Shown here: positions 36,575 to 44,622 of the stretch, one piece after another | How the letters are laid out: every line of letters starts with the position of its first letter | Position numbering within the stretch: position 1 is the first letter of the stretch | Source of the DNA: Bosea sp. 124 | GTDB lineage: Bacteria; Pseudomonadota; Alphaproteobacteria; Rhizobiales; Beijerinckiaceae | Direction: 5' to 3' | DNA length: 64,000 nt | Assembly (NCBI RefSeq): GCF_003046175.1 | Contig: NZ_PZZM01000001.1 | Location: forward strand, 5,287,001-5,351,000 | The notes under the pieces: generated by a model | The model's input: the letters and a program-made list of their open reading frames with translations, nothing else | Told to the model about the DNA's origin: nothing | Database searches by the model: none | Translations under genes and position numbers: made by a program

Positions 36575-37000
36575 TCAGGCAACGCGGTCCGCGAATCTTC
36601 CGGCGAGGCCGATCCATCGCCCGACCGGAAGCACGAGGCGGCCGGGGCCTCTCGCAAACAGGATGAGCAACCCGCCTGCGATCGCCAGATCCTTTTCGAA
36701 ATGCAACAGTTGGTTGCCGTCGGACAGTGCGTTGTGGAAGATCGCCGCCGCCGATAGGCAGAAGACCGCCAGCACCAGCGCCGCATAGCGACTGCCCCAG
36801 CCGGCCAGCAGCAAAATCCCACCGCCAATTTCGACGCCGATGGCCGGCAGCAGCAGCCAGCCCGGAACGCCGAAGCTGCTCATATAAGCCATCGATATGC
36901 CGATATGGGTGAGCTTGATCCAGCCTTCGTGGAGAAACAGCAGCGCGATCAGCAGGCGCCCGAGCAGAGCGGCGGCGTCGGACGTTTTCGAGATCATCAT
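36575..37000 (-). CDS. DoxX-family membrane protein
   Basis: A 141 aa protein with four hydrophobic helices and the DoxX pattern (LLGRLLIALLFLHEGWIKL at the start; later EIGGGILLLAGW). Related proteins join thiosulfate:quinone oxidoreductases or oxidative-stress complexes, but most members are uncharacterised. Probably the last gene of an operon with the TPR and MBL genes upstream. Confidence 0.8.
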   Translation of the reverse strand: MMISKTSDAAALLGRLLIALLFLHEGWIKLTHIGISMAYMSSFGVPGWLLLPAIGVEIGGGILLLAGWGSRYAALVLAVFCLSAAAIFHNALSDGNQLLHFEKDLAIAGGLLILFARGPGRLVLPVGRWIGLAGRFADRVA

Positions 37001-37084
37001 CGTCTTTGTCCTCGGCGCCGTGAAGAGCCAGCGAGGCCGGCTCTCTGTTGGCGTGATGTGCCGCGCCGGTCGGTCTTGGGCGCC

Positions 37085-37552
37085 TCAGTGGGTGTTGGGC
37101 GCGTCAGTTGGTCCTGGGCGCCGGGCGAGGGCCTTTTCCAGATCCTCGCGTTCCTCGCAGCCCGACGGGCAGAGCTTCTCCAGAGCGGCAAGATTGATGC
37201 GCGCCTTGGCGAACTCGCCGGTCTCGACATAGAGCTCGCCCTGATATTCGAGCGCGCCCTTGTGGTTGGGATCGAAGTCGAGCGCCTTGCGATAATAGGT
37301 CGACGCCGCCTTCTGGTCGCCGCTCTTGCGCAGCGAAAAACCAAGCAGGTTGTAGACGTCGGCATGCTGGACGCCGGCGTCGACCATGCGGTTGAGATCG
37401 ACGATCGCGACCTTGAAATCCCTGGCCTTGATCGCCGCCCTCACGGCTGTGAGATCGGGCGCGCCCTTCGTCGGCGTGGTATCCACCGCGAGGGCGGCGG
37501 TCGAAAGCGCAAACACGGTGGCAAAGGCAGCGAGAGCAAGTTTGAGGATCAT
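37085..37552 (-). CDS. Exported TPR protein
   Basis: A 155 aa protein with a signal peptide (cleavage near ALA-VD) and two tetratricopeptide repeats (ADVYNLLGFSLRKSGDQKAA and HKGALEYQGELYVETGEFAKA), followed by a paired-cysteine segment LCPSGCEE. Likely periplasmic interaction protein. Lies between MBL and DoxX genes on the same strand. Confidence 0.78.
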   Translation of the reverse strand: MILKLALAAFATVFALSTAALAVDTTPTKGAPDLTAVRAAIKARDFKVAIVDLNRMVDAGVQHADVYNLLGFSLRKSGDQKAASTYYRKALDFDPNHKGALEYQGELYVETGEFAKARINLAALEKLCPSGCEEREDLEKALARRPGPTDAPNTH

Positions 37553-37615
37553 GATTGTCTCCTTGACGAAAGATGGCTGAACAAGCGGCTGCGGCGTGCG
37601 GCGGCCCGTTCGAGG

Positions 37616-38587
37616 TCAGATCGCGGTGGGGGTGAAGCCGTATCCGGCGCCGTCCTTGGCGAAGACGCCGCTGCCCGGGAACGGGAAATGCGCGCCGCAT
37701 ATCGCCATCTTCTCGGCGATGACACGGTCGATCAGCTTGCGGCGCGTATCGACAGCCGTGACGCTGTCCTGATCATAGCTGCCCTGCCAGTCGGGATGCG
37801 GCGCGAGCAACGCCGGAACATAGGCAACGTCGTTCGAGATCATGAGCTGCTGGTTTCCAGAGCTGACATGGAAGGCGGCGTGGCCCGGCGTATGGCCCGG
37901 CGCCTTGACGAGCCGCACGCCCGGCGCGACCTCCGGCTCGCCATCGACGAGTTTGAAGTTCTTCCAGCCCGGAAACACGGCGTTGATGCGCTGGCCCAGT
38001 GGCTTGCGCGCATCCGGCAGCTTCTCGACGCGGCCGGGCTCGGTCCACCATTTGTACTCGGTGGCGGTCACGACGATCTCGGCATTGGGGAACACCGGCG
38101 CGCTGGTGCCGCGATTCATCAGGCCGAAGATATGGTCCGGGTGGAAGTGCGAGATCAGGATGGTGTCGATCCTGGCGGGGTCGATGCCCGCAGCCGCCAT
38201 GTTGCTCATCAGCTTCGTGGCGGTCGGCTGCCATTGCCCGGCGCCCGAGCCGGCATCGACCATGACATAGCGGTCGCCGATCTTGAGAACGACGACGGTC
38301 AGCGGAATCGGCATGAAGGCCGTGGTCTGGCCGGCCTTGGCCAGCGCCTCCCTGGTCTCCTCGATCGAGGCATTCCTGATGAAGGCGGGATCGTGCGGCT
38401 TCTCCCAGATGCCGTCATAGAGCGCCGTCACCTCGATCGTGCCGACCTTGTAGCGGCGGAAACCAACGGCCGGATCGGGGATGGTCTGCGCCTGTGCCGG
38501 CGCAATCCAGTCCAACGGTTTCGCCAGCCCGAAAGCCGCGGCAAGCGAACCTGCGACGAGGGCGTCGCGGCGTGAAAGATGGGTCAT
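37616..38587 (-). CDS. Tat-exported MBL-fold hydrolase
   Basis: Periplasmic MBL-fold protein of 323 aa. ATG 38587 gives the Tat leader LSRRDALVAG; a longer frame upstream crosses the promoter region. Metal motif SHFHPDH is near residue 142, then GHTPGH. It resembles quorum-quenching-type lactonases and other exported hydrolases; the substrate is unknown. A GGAATAAA promoter-like element lies 55-80 bp upstream, mirrored by one in front of the ECF sigma gene. Confidence 0.8.
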   Translation of the reverse strand: MTHLSRRDALVAGSLAAAFGLAKPLDWIAPAQAQTIPDPAVGFRRYKVGTIEVTALYDGIWEKPHDPAFIRNASIEETREALAKAGQTTAFMPIPLTVVVLKIGDRYVMVDAGSGAGQWQPTATKLMSNMAAAGIDPARIDTILISHFHPDHIFGLMNRGTSAPVFPNAEIVVTATEYKWWTEPGRVEKLPDARKPLGQRINAVFPGWKNFKLVDGEPEVAPGVRLVKAPGHTPGHAAFHVSSGNQQLMISNDVAYVPALLAPHPDWQGSYDQDSVTAVDTRRKLIDRVIAEKMAICGAHFPFPGSGVFAKDGAGYGFTPTAI

Positions 38588-38641
38588 CGAGAACTCCCGG
38601 ATGCCTGACAGCGAGGGCCACAGCGGCCTCGCACAGTCCGG

Positions 38642-38667
38642 GATGCGCAAGCCGCGCGATTTATTCC
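38642..38667 (-). promoter_or_regulatory. Candidate ECF-type promoter of the MBL-TPR-DoxX operon
   Basis: On the minus strand GGAATAAA is followed after 15 nt by ATCCCG. The same arrangement, GGAATAAA-15-ATC, occurs on the plus strand 23 bp away in front of the ECF sigma gene. Two copies in back-to-back orientation suggest recognition by the neighbouring sigma factor. Confidence 0.5.
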
Positions 38668-38689
38668 GGCGATCACGGAAAAGAACGCG

Positions 38690-38718
38690 GGAATAAACCG
38701 GACGTGATCGGGATCATG
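38690..38718 (+). promoter_or_regulatory. Candidate autoregulated ECF promoter
   Basis: GGAATAAA, 15-nt spacer, ATCATG, 70 bp upstream of the sigma-factor start. It matches the minus-strand element at 38642-38667 in both boxes and spacing. Confidence 0.5.
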
Positions 38719-38787
38719 CAAGGCAACCGCTAACCTGCGGCCGCCTCGTCCAACCTCGGATACTCTTCGACCGGGTCTTCCTGCACC

Positions 38788-39348
38788 ATGTCCTCCGCCA
38801 AGCGCTTCGAGCAGTTGGCGCTGCCTCATCAGGAGGCGGCCTACAATCTTGCGTTCTGGCTGCTGCGTTCGCGGCCGGATGCGGAAGACGCGGTTCAGGA
38901 GGCCTATCTCCGCGCCTTTCGCGCCTTCGAGAGCTTTCGAGGCGAGGACATCCGACCCTGGCTCTTCGCCATCCTGCGCAACACGGCCTACCGCATGCTC
39001 AACACGCGCCGGCGCGCCGCCAATGTGATTTCTCTCGATGCAAGCCTGCCCGGGCTCGAGCCTGAGAACGGCGCCCAGACCAAGATCGCATCGGATACGC
39101 CCTCGGCAGAGGACATCATGATCGGCGAGGCCGAGCGCGATCTCGTCCGCATGGCCCTGGCGGAGCTGCCGGCGGCATTCCGCGAAGTCATGGTGCTGCG
39201 CGAGATCGAAGGGCTCGGCTATCGCGAGATCGCCGAGATCACCGGCACGGTCGTCGGCACGGTGATGTCGCGGCTCTCGCGTGGCCGGAACCTGCTGCAC
39301 CAGTCGCTCGCCCGCAAGATCGGGAAGGATCGCTCCCATGCCCTGTGA
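38788..39348 (+). CDS. ECF RNA polymerase sigma factor
   Basis: A 186 aa extracytoplasmic-function sigma factor: region 2 (DAVQEAYLRAFRAFESFRG, RPWLFAILRN) and region 4 (MVLREIEGLGYREIAEI, GTVMSRLSRGR). The last codons overlap the anti-sigma gene by 11 bp, the usual coupling for a sigma/anti-sigma pair. Confidence 0.9.
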   Translation: MSSAKRFEQLALPHQEAAYNLAFWLLRSRPDAEDAVQEAYLRAFRAFESFRGEDIRPWLFAILRNTAYRMLNTRRRAANVISLDASLPGLEPENGAQTKIASDTPSAEDIMIGEAERDLVRMALAELPAAFREVMVLREIEGLGYREIAEITGTVVGTVMSRLSRGRNLLHQSLARKIGKDRSHAL

Positions 39349-40135
39349 CCAGCCCCGTGACCGGCTCGGCGCCTATCTCGACGGAGAATTGTCCGAGGCA
39401 GATCGCGCAACAGTCGCGCGGCACATTGCCGGATGCCCCGAATGCGCGGCGCTCGTCGCCGCGTTGCGCGAGACCAGTGTCATGGTGTCCGGACTCGGCC
39501 GCGAGCCGATGCCGACAGGGCTGTCGTCGCGACTGCAGCAGACCCTGGCGCGGGCATCGGGCGAGCCCAACCCGACAGCGGTGCGACGGGCTCCGCCGCC
39601 GCAGCCGGCGGTCAGAGGGATGCCGCCACGGTCGACCGCACCCCGCTTCCTGCAGCAGGCCGCCGTCCTTCTGATGGCTTGCCTGCTGTCCTCGCTGGCA
39701 ACGTGGTCGTTCGTGACCGGAGCAGACCGCGCGAGCCTGCTCTCGCGCGATCTGCTTTCGGCCCATCTGCGCTCGCTGATGCAGGACAGCCCGATCCAGG
39801 TTGCGTCGTCGGATTCACACACGGTCAAGCCATGGTTCGCCGGCAAGGTCGATTTCTCGCCCGAGGTGCGCGATCTGACCGCGGAAGGCTATCCCCTGCT
39901 CGGCGGCCGGCTCGACAGCATCGCGGGTCGGCGCGTCGGCGCGCTGGTCTACAAGCGGCGGCTGCATCTCATCAATGTCTTCGCCTGGGGCGCGCCGGAC
40001 ACGCCCGACACCGCCCCTGCCCTGACCGTGCGGAAAGGCTATAATTTGCTGAGCTGGACCCGAAACGGCGTGACCTATGCCGCCGTGTCCGATCTCGACG
40101 CGGCTGAACTCGGGCGACTGCCGGACCTGCTCTGA
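39338..40135 (+). CDS. Anti-sigma factor with zinc-finger (ZAS) and periplasmic domain
   Basis: A 265 aa protein. The N-terminal anti-sigma domain carries DGELSEADRATVARHIAGCPEC (H-x3-C-x2-C type), a single membrane helix lies near residues 110-128 (LLMACLLSSLATWSFVTGA), and a periplasmic domain follows. ATG 39338 overlaps the sigma gene. It should hold the sigma factor at the membrane until a periplasmic signal arrives. Confidence 0.85.
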   Translation: MPCDQPRDRLGAYLDGELSEADRATVARHIAGCPECAALVAALRETSVMVSGLGREPMPTGLSSRLQQTLARASGEPNPTAVRRAPPPQPAVRGMPPRSTAPRFLQQAAVLLMACLLSSLATWSFVTGADRASLLSRDLLSAHLRSLMQDSPIQVASSDSHTVKPWFAGKVDFSPEVRDLTAEGYPLLGGRLDSIAGRRVGALVYKRRLHLINVFAWGAPDTPDTAPALTVRKGYNLLSWTRNGVTYAAVSDLDAAELGRLPDLL

Positions 40136-40420
40136 CTCCAGCTCCAGCCGGGCTAGGGCATCGGCTTTTCCCGAAAACCGCATTCCACTTTTCGGGCCGA
40201 GGCTCCAATGACGTCAACGAAGGCGCGCGCGGCGGCGCATAGGATCGAGCCCGAACAACCGCAAATCAAGCCGCTCACGCGCACAACGCTCTTGTAACCG
40301 TCCGGTCAGAGGCGTGACGCCCCAGTTTTCGCAGGCTTGCCGGCGGCTGGACCATCCGCGCGACGAGATCCCGGCGGCGTTTCGTCGCGCGGACGCGGTT
40401 CGCTGAGACGAAGCTCTACG
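40136..40420. other. Intergenic stretch without a recognisable gene
   Basis: Follows the anti-sigma gene; frames on either strand carry no motif. With the doubtful small frame next to it, the gap to the peroxiredoxin gene is 475 bp. Confidence 0.4.
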
Positions 40421-40552
40421 TCACGCGGCTCTTTGCCAATCGAGCGAGTGAAAAATGGCCGCCTGTAGCGACTGCCTTGAGTATCGACTCGACACCATCG
40501 ACGCGCCGGCACCCTCGAGCTTCGCATAGATGACGATGGCGACCTTGTTCAT
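40421..40552 (-). pseudogene. Possible DsrE-like remnant (43 codons)
   Basis: A minus-strand frame starting at 40552 opens with MNKVAIVIYAKLEGAG, which resembles the N-terminus of DsrE-family proteins, then loses resemblance and stops. It lies 58 bp downstream of the peroxiredoxin gene on the same strand. A degraded gene is more likely than a functional small protein; the identification is tentative. Confidence 0.3.
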
Positions 40553-40610
40553 GGGAGCGTCCTTCCGATGGGAGCGAAACCGCGAGGCGGCTTCCTCCGG
40601 CGCGCCGGTT

Positions 40611-41267
40611 TCAGGCGGCCTTCACCTTGCCGAGAGCGGCGAAAGCGTCGGACGGGTCGAGGCGCTTGCGGTAGTCCGGCTCGATGAAGGCCGCGGCGAT
40701 CAGGCCGCCTTTCGCGACCACGAAGGTCGCCGGCATCGGCAGCGCCCAGGTTCCGTCGCCATTGTGCTCGGGGAGCGCGTGCCCGGCCTTCTCATAGAAC
40801 GGGCGCACCGCATCCGAGAGCATGAAGCGGATACCGAGCGCGGAGGCGAGTTCGCCGCCGATGTCGGAGAGAACGGCGAAAGCGAGATCGTTCTTCTCGG
40901 CCGTCGTCAGCGAGTGGTCGGGCCGCTCGGGCGAAACGGCGACGAGCTCCGCCCCGGCCGCGTGGATGTCGGCGAGCATCGCCTGATAGGCGCGCAGTTC
41001 GAGATTGCAGTACGGACACCAGCCGCCGCGGTAGAAGGCGACGATGACGGGCTTCGTCTTGACCAGCCCGGCGAGATCGAAGGGTCGGCCATGAGCGTCG
41101 CGCAGCTTCGCCGTGGCAGGCATCCGGTCGCCTGCTTTCGCAGCGTGATCGAGAATGCCGGAGGCTCGCAGGTCCACGATATCACCGGCGATCAGCCGGG
41201 CTGCCGTTTCGCCGACGCGGGTTTCCCAGCCGGCGCGGAAGGCATCGAGTTCGGGTTGGAGAGGCAT
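40611..41267 (-). CDS. AhpC/TSA-family peroxiredoxin-like protein
   Basis: A 218 aa thioredoxin-fold protein. The redox motif FYRGGWCPYCNLEL is near residue 78, with a CxxC instead of the single peroxidatic Cys of classic AhpC. Start 41267 begins MPLQPELDAF; the longer upstream frame overlaps the next gene. Neighbour of an AhpD-like gene, so the two may work together on peroxides. Confidence 0.8.
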   Translation of the reverse strand: MPLQPELDAFRAGWETRVGETAARLIAGDIVDLRASGILDHAAKAGDRMPATAKLRDAHGRPFDLAGLVKTKPVIVAFYRGGWCPYCNLELRAYQAMLADIHAAGAELVAVSPERPDHSLTTAEKNDLAFAVLSDIGGELASALGIRFMLSDAVRPFYEKAGHALPEHNGDGTWALPMPATFVVAKGGLIAAAFIEPDYRKRLDPSDAFAALGKVKAA

Positions 41268-41335
41268 GGTCCTGATCCTGTGTGCGGGGTGGGGCAAGGG
41301 AGCCGGCCGCAAGGCCCGGCTCTCGGCTGTTGCAG

Positions 41336-41893
41336 TCACTCGGCGGCGGCGCGGCGCGGCTTCAGCTCGGGAGCGGCGGGAAAATCGACCGGGATTCTGG
41401 TGGTCGCGTGCAGGTAGTTGGTCACGGTCTTGTCGCCGACCACGACGATCGCATCGACGAGGTTCTCCTGCGTCCAGCCGGCGGCGAGGAAGGCGTCGAC
41501 CAGTTCCGGGTCGGCGTGACCACGGCGTTCGGTGACGTCGCGGGCGAGGCGGGCGAGCGCGTCGAGCCTGGCGTCGAAGGAAGCGCGGCCCGAGCGGATC
41601 TCCAGGATCTGGTCGGGCGTGAAGCCGACCATGCCGCCGATCACCGTGTGGGCGGCAAGGCAGTATTCGCACTCATTGACCTGGCTGACGGCAAGGTTGA
41701 CCACCTCGCGGGCCTTGCCCGTGATGCTCGATTTCGCGTTCTGGAAGGCGAGGTAGCTGCCGAGCGCCTGCTCGGAATGGGCGAGCGTGGCATAGAGGTT
41801 CGGCACGAAGCCGAGCTTGCCCTTGAGCTGGTCGAAGATCTGCTGGTTGGCGGGGGTGACGTCTTCGCGGGTGGGGACGTTGATCGTGGTCAT
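41336..41893 (-). CDS. AhpD-like carboxymuconolactone decarboxylase-family protein
   Basis: A 185 aa all-helical protein with the AhpD redox motif ECEYCLAAH (Cys-x2-Cys and the proton-relay His). AhpD-type proteins reduce peroxiredoxins; the adjacent CxxC peroxiredoxin-like gene is a likely partner. Divergent from a LysR regulator across 119 bp. Confidence 0.82.
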   Translation of the reverse strand: MTTINVPTREDVTPANQQIFDQLKGKLGFVPNLYATLAHSEQALGSYLAFQNAKSSITGKAREVVNLAVSQVNECEYCLAAHTVIGGMVGFTPDQILEIRSGRASFDARLDALARLARDVTERRGHADPELVDAFLAAGWTQENLVDAIVVVGDKTVTNYLHATTRIPVDFPAAPELKPRRAAAE

Positions 41894-41962
41894 CGGGATC
41901 TCTCCTTGAATGCGCTGGCGGCGTGTTGCCGTCCGTGGAGAGACAGATGCGCCATTCAGGTT

Positions 41963-41978
41963 GGCGCGACAACGCGCC
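41963..41978. promoter_or_regulatory. Inverted repeat in the AhpD-like/LysR divergent promoter
   Basis: GGCGCG and CGCGCC are perfect arms around ACAA, in the gap between the LysR gene and the divergent AhpD-like gene. Possible regulator site; the composition makes chance occurrence plausible. Confidence 0.35.
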
Positions 41979-42012
41979 TTGATTGGATGGCGTTCATACG
42001 TATCGTGGATGA

Positions 42013-42930
42013 ATGTCCGACATGCTTGCGCTCTTCCGAACCTTCATCCGCACCGTCGAGGCCGGTTCCTTTACGGCGGTCGCGCGCGAGCTGAATTCCT
42101 CGCAACCGACCGTCTCGCGCCAGATCGCGCTGCTGGAGGACCATCTCGGCTGCCTGCTGTTCCAGCGAACGACCCGGGCGCTGACGCTGACCGATGATGG
42201 ACGCGTGTTCTACGACCATGCGCAGCGCACGGTGGAAGCCGCCGCCGAGGCCGAAAGCGCCGTCGGGCGGCGCAAGGGCAAGCCGTCGGGAACGCTGCGC
42301 CTCGCCTGCGCCGGAGTCTTCGGGCGACTGCACGTGATCCCGCGCTTGCCGCGTTTCCGGGCCCGCTACCCCGACATCGAGATCGCGCTGACGATGAACG
42401 ACGGCTTCTCCGATCTGGTCGAGGAGGGCATCGATCTCGCCATCCGCGTCGGCGAAACGACGGACGCCTCGCTGATTTCACGCCGGATCGCGACCTCGCG
42501 CCGGGTCCTGGTCGCGACGCCGGAGTACCTCGCCTGCCATGACGCTCCCCGGCATCCCGCGGACCTCGCCGGACATGACTGCATCGTCTACGATCGCCTG
42601 CTGACCGGCGCGCGCTGGCACTTCGCCTCTTCGGAAGGACAGATCTCGGTGGCGGTCGCCGGTCCGGTCCATGTCAACAACACGGAAGCCGTGCGCGCCT
42701 GCGTCCTGCAGGGGCTCGGCATCGGCTATACGCCGATCTGGCATTTTATCGACGGCGAGATCGAGAACGGCAGGCTGGTGGTTCTGCTGCGCGACTTCGA
42801 GCCTCCGCCACAACCGATCAGCGCCGTCTACCCCTCCCGCCGCTTCCTTCCCCCGAAGGTGCGCGCCGCGATCGACTACTTCGCCGCCGAGTTCGATCTC
42901 GATCCCAGACTCGGCATCACAGCGGTTTGA
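42013..42930 (+). CDS. LysR-family transcriptional regulator
   Basis: A 305 aa regulator: N-terminal winged helix (FIRTVEAGSFTAVARELNSSQPTVSRQI) and a periplasmic-binding-like effector domain. It most resembles the CrgA/AaeR-like subgroup, which often controls a divergent redox gene; the AhpD-like gene fits that pattern. Start at 42013, with GTGGATGA just upstream and no strong ribosome site. Confidence 0.85.
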   Translation: MSDMLALFRTFIRTVEAGSFTAVARELNSSQPTVSRQIALLEDHLGCLLFQRTTRALTLTDDGRVFYDHAQRTVEAAAEAESAVGRRKGKPSGTLRLACAGVFGRLHVIPRLPRFRARYPDIEIALTMNDGFSDLVEEGIDLAIRVGETTDASLISRRIATSRRVLVATPEYLACHDAPRHPADLAGHDCIVYDRLLTGARWHFASSEGQISVAVAGPVHVNNTEAVRACVLQGLGIGYTPIWHFIDGEIENGRLVVLLRDFEPPPQPISAVYPSRRFLPPKVRAAIDYFAAEFDLDPRLGITAV

Positions 42931-43061
42931 GCGGACCGGCCTCGATCCAACCGGCATCTTCGGTTACGATGCGCCACTCGATGAGACCGTAGACCATGTT
43001 CTGGCGGACACTCTTGGTCGGCTTTGTGAGATCACCACATCGGTCGCGGCGGCCTTGATCG

Positions 43062-43973
43062 TCACGCGGCCCGCTCCAGCGACCTGTCGGTGGCCCCGTC
43101 CATGCGGCCGATCGCCTTCAGTACGGGCTCGAGCTCGGCGAGCCTCATCTGTTCGAACGGCAGGTTGACGAAGGCGGTGACGCGCGCCGTCGAATCTCGA
43201 TAGCTCTGGAGGAAGGCAGCGCGCCTGGCGGCTTGTGGACCCGACACGGCAGCCGGATCATCCAGGCCCCAGTGCACCCGCATCGGGACGCCGGAGAATG
43301 CCGGGCAATCCCCTTCCGCGGCATCGTCGCAGACCGTGATGACAAGATCGAGTTCGGGCGCATCGGAACCAAGGAACTCGTCCCAGGACTTCGATCGCAT
43401 CGCCGCGATGTCGTAGCCGAGATCGTCCAGCAGGCCGAGGGCTAGCGGATGCGGCGCTTCCTGCGGGCGGCTCCCCGCCGAGAAGGCCAGAATCCGCCCG
43501 AGGCCTTCTCTATTGAGGACAGCCTCAGCCATGATCGAGCGGGCCGAGTTGCCAGTGCAGACGACGAGCACGCGCAGCGGCCTATCACTGACGACGAACT
43601 CGCGCCGTGCTGGAATGGCTGCGGCCATATTCTCGCATTCTACCGGCCTTTCAGTGCAGCAGGCATCCGACAGGAACGCCAGGAGGGCGTTGGCGCGAGA
43701 GGCCTGAGCCGCGAAGATGACGTGCCTCCCCTCGCGGCGTGATATCAACAGGCCGACCTGCTCCAGCGCCCCCAGATGCGTGGAGAGGGTGTTGTGCGCG
43801 ACAGCAAGCAGGCGACCGATATCGCCGGCCGCCAGACCATGCGGCCGATACCGCATCAGCAAGCGGAAAATCTCCAGCCGCGTCGGCTGCGCCAACGCGG
43901 CGAGCAGCGCCACGGCCTCCGGAGAGTCCAACCTCGATGCCTCCAATCTCGATGCGTCCAATCTTGGCGTCAC
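43062..43973 (-). CDS. ArsR-ArsC fusion: arsenite repressor plus arsenate reductase
   Basis: A 303 aa two-domain protein. Residues about 17-100 form an ArsR winged helix (NTLSTHLGALEQVGLL recognition region). Cys105, Cys106 and Cys113 follow it, like the As(III)-binding CC..C cluster of Acidithiobacillus ArsR. Residues about 133-270 are a low-molecular-weight-phosphatase-type arsenate reductase with nucleophile Cys139 in CTGNSARS and the redox pair Cys215/Cys223. Sensing and reduction are thus joined in one chain. It overlaps the following ArsC-like gene, and a 15-bp tandem repeat encodes its N-terminal leader. Confidence 0.88.
   Translation of the reverse strand: MTPRLDASRLEASRLDSPEAVALLAALAQPTRLEIFRLLMRYRPHGLAAGDIGRLLAVAHNTLSTHLGALEQVGLLISRREGRHVIFAAQASRANALLAFLSDACCTERPVECENMAAAIPARREFVVSDRPLRVLVVCTGNSARSIMAEAVLNREGLGRILAFSAGSRPQEAPHPLALGLLDDLGYDIAAMRSKSWDEFLGSDAPELDLVITVCDDAAEGDCPAFSGVPMRVHWGLDDPAAVSGPQAARRAAFLQSYRDSTARVTAFVNLPFEQMRLAELEPVLKAIGRMDGATDRSLERAA
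43927..43968. repeat. 15-bp tandem repeat at the ArsR-ArsC N-terminus
   Basis: Nearly three units of TCCAAYCTCGATGCS type encode repeated (D/E)ASRL ahead of the ArsR domain. In frame, so unit number could vary. Confidence 0.7.
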
Positions 43974-44488
43974 GCTGCATCATCCTTCCTGCCCAGGTCC
44001 TTCCCGATTGAGTCGAGCCGGTGCTGTAGCGCCATGCCGTGCAGCGTCGCGAGCGGCAAGCTCGAGAAGATCGAAATCCGGTTGTTGAGCATGCGGTAGG
44101 CGTCCGCGAAGGCAAGCGCCTTCTGCACATCCTCGCCTTCGAAGGCGGCGGGATCGGGCAGCGTCCAGAGCGCCAGCATCGGGTTGCCGGGCCAGGCCGG
44201 AGGCACGGCATTGGCGGCGGTTTCCGACAGCGTGAAGACGAAGTCCAGTTCAGAAGAGCCGGGTTGCGCGAATTCGTTCCAGCTCTTGGGGTAAAGGCCG
44301 GTCAGATCGTAGTTCAGAGATGTCAGAAGCCTGACGACGAAGGGGCTGACCTCCGAGCGTGGCTGGCTGCCGGCGCTGAACACGGTGAACTTGTCACCAG
44401 CGAGCCGCCGCATGATGGCTTCCGCCATGATCGAGCGCGCGTGGTTGCCCTTGCAGACGAAAAGGACCTTGAGGGGAGCCGTTTTCAT
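43970..44488 (-). CDS. arsC: ArsC-like LMW phosphatase-fold protein with a single cysteine
   Basis: A 172 aa protein of the thioredoxin-type ArsC/LMW-PTP fold. The P-loop is CKGNHARS with Cys12, and PKSWNEFA is conserved. The two redox cysteines of arsenate reductases are replaced: the segment reads FTLSETAANAVPPAWPG, with Ser and Pro at the Cys positions. Cys12 is the only cysteine in the chain. It is the promoter-proximal gene before the ArsR-ArsC fusion, behind a perfect palindrome. It may be a phosphatase, a reductase using another thiol, or need the fused domain. Confidence 0.8.
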   Translation of the reverse strand: MKTAPLKVLFVCKGNHARSIMAEAIMRRLAGDKFTVFSAGSQPRSEVSPFVVRLLTSLNYDLTGLYPKSWNEFAQPGSSELDFVFTLSETAANAVPPAWPGNPMLALWTLPDPAAFEGEDVQKALAFADAYRMLNNRISIFSSLPLATLHGMALQHRLDSIGKDLGRKDDAA

Positions 44489-44536
44489 GAATCGACCTCG
44501 TCGTGTCGGTTGATGTCGACATATAAACTGCCCTAT

Positions 44537-44564
44537 CAATATGTCGAAGTAAACCGACATATTG
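44537..44564. promoter_or_regulatory. Perfect palindrome, likely ArsR operator
   Basis: CAATATGTCG and CGACATATTG are perfect 10-bp arms around AAGTAAAC, in the divergent promoter between the arsC-like gene and gap-arsJ. Further partial copies (TCGACATATAAA, GACATATTG) flank it. Expected target of the ArsR domain encoded nearby. Confidence 0.78.
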
Positions 44565-44622
44565 ACATATTGCCTTCATCCGGGTGATGGACGGTCCAGC
44601 AGCATCGGATGGAGCGGGGATC

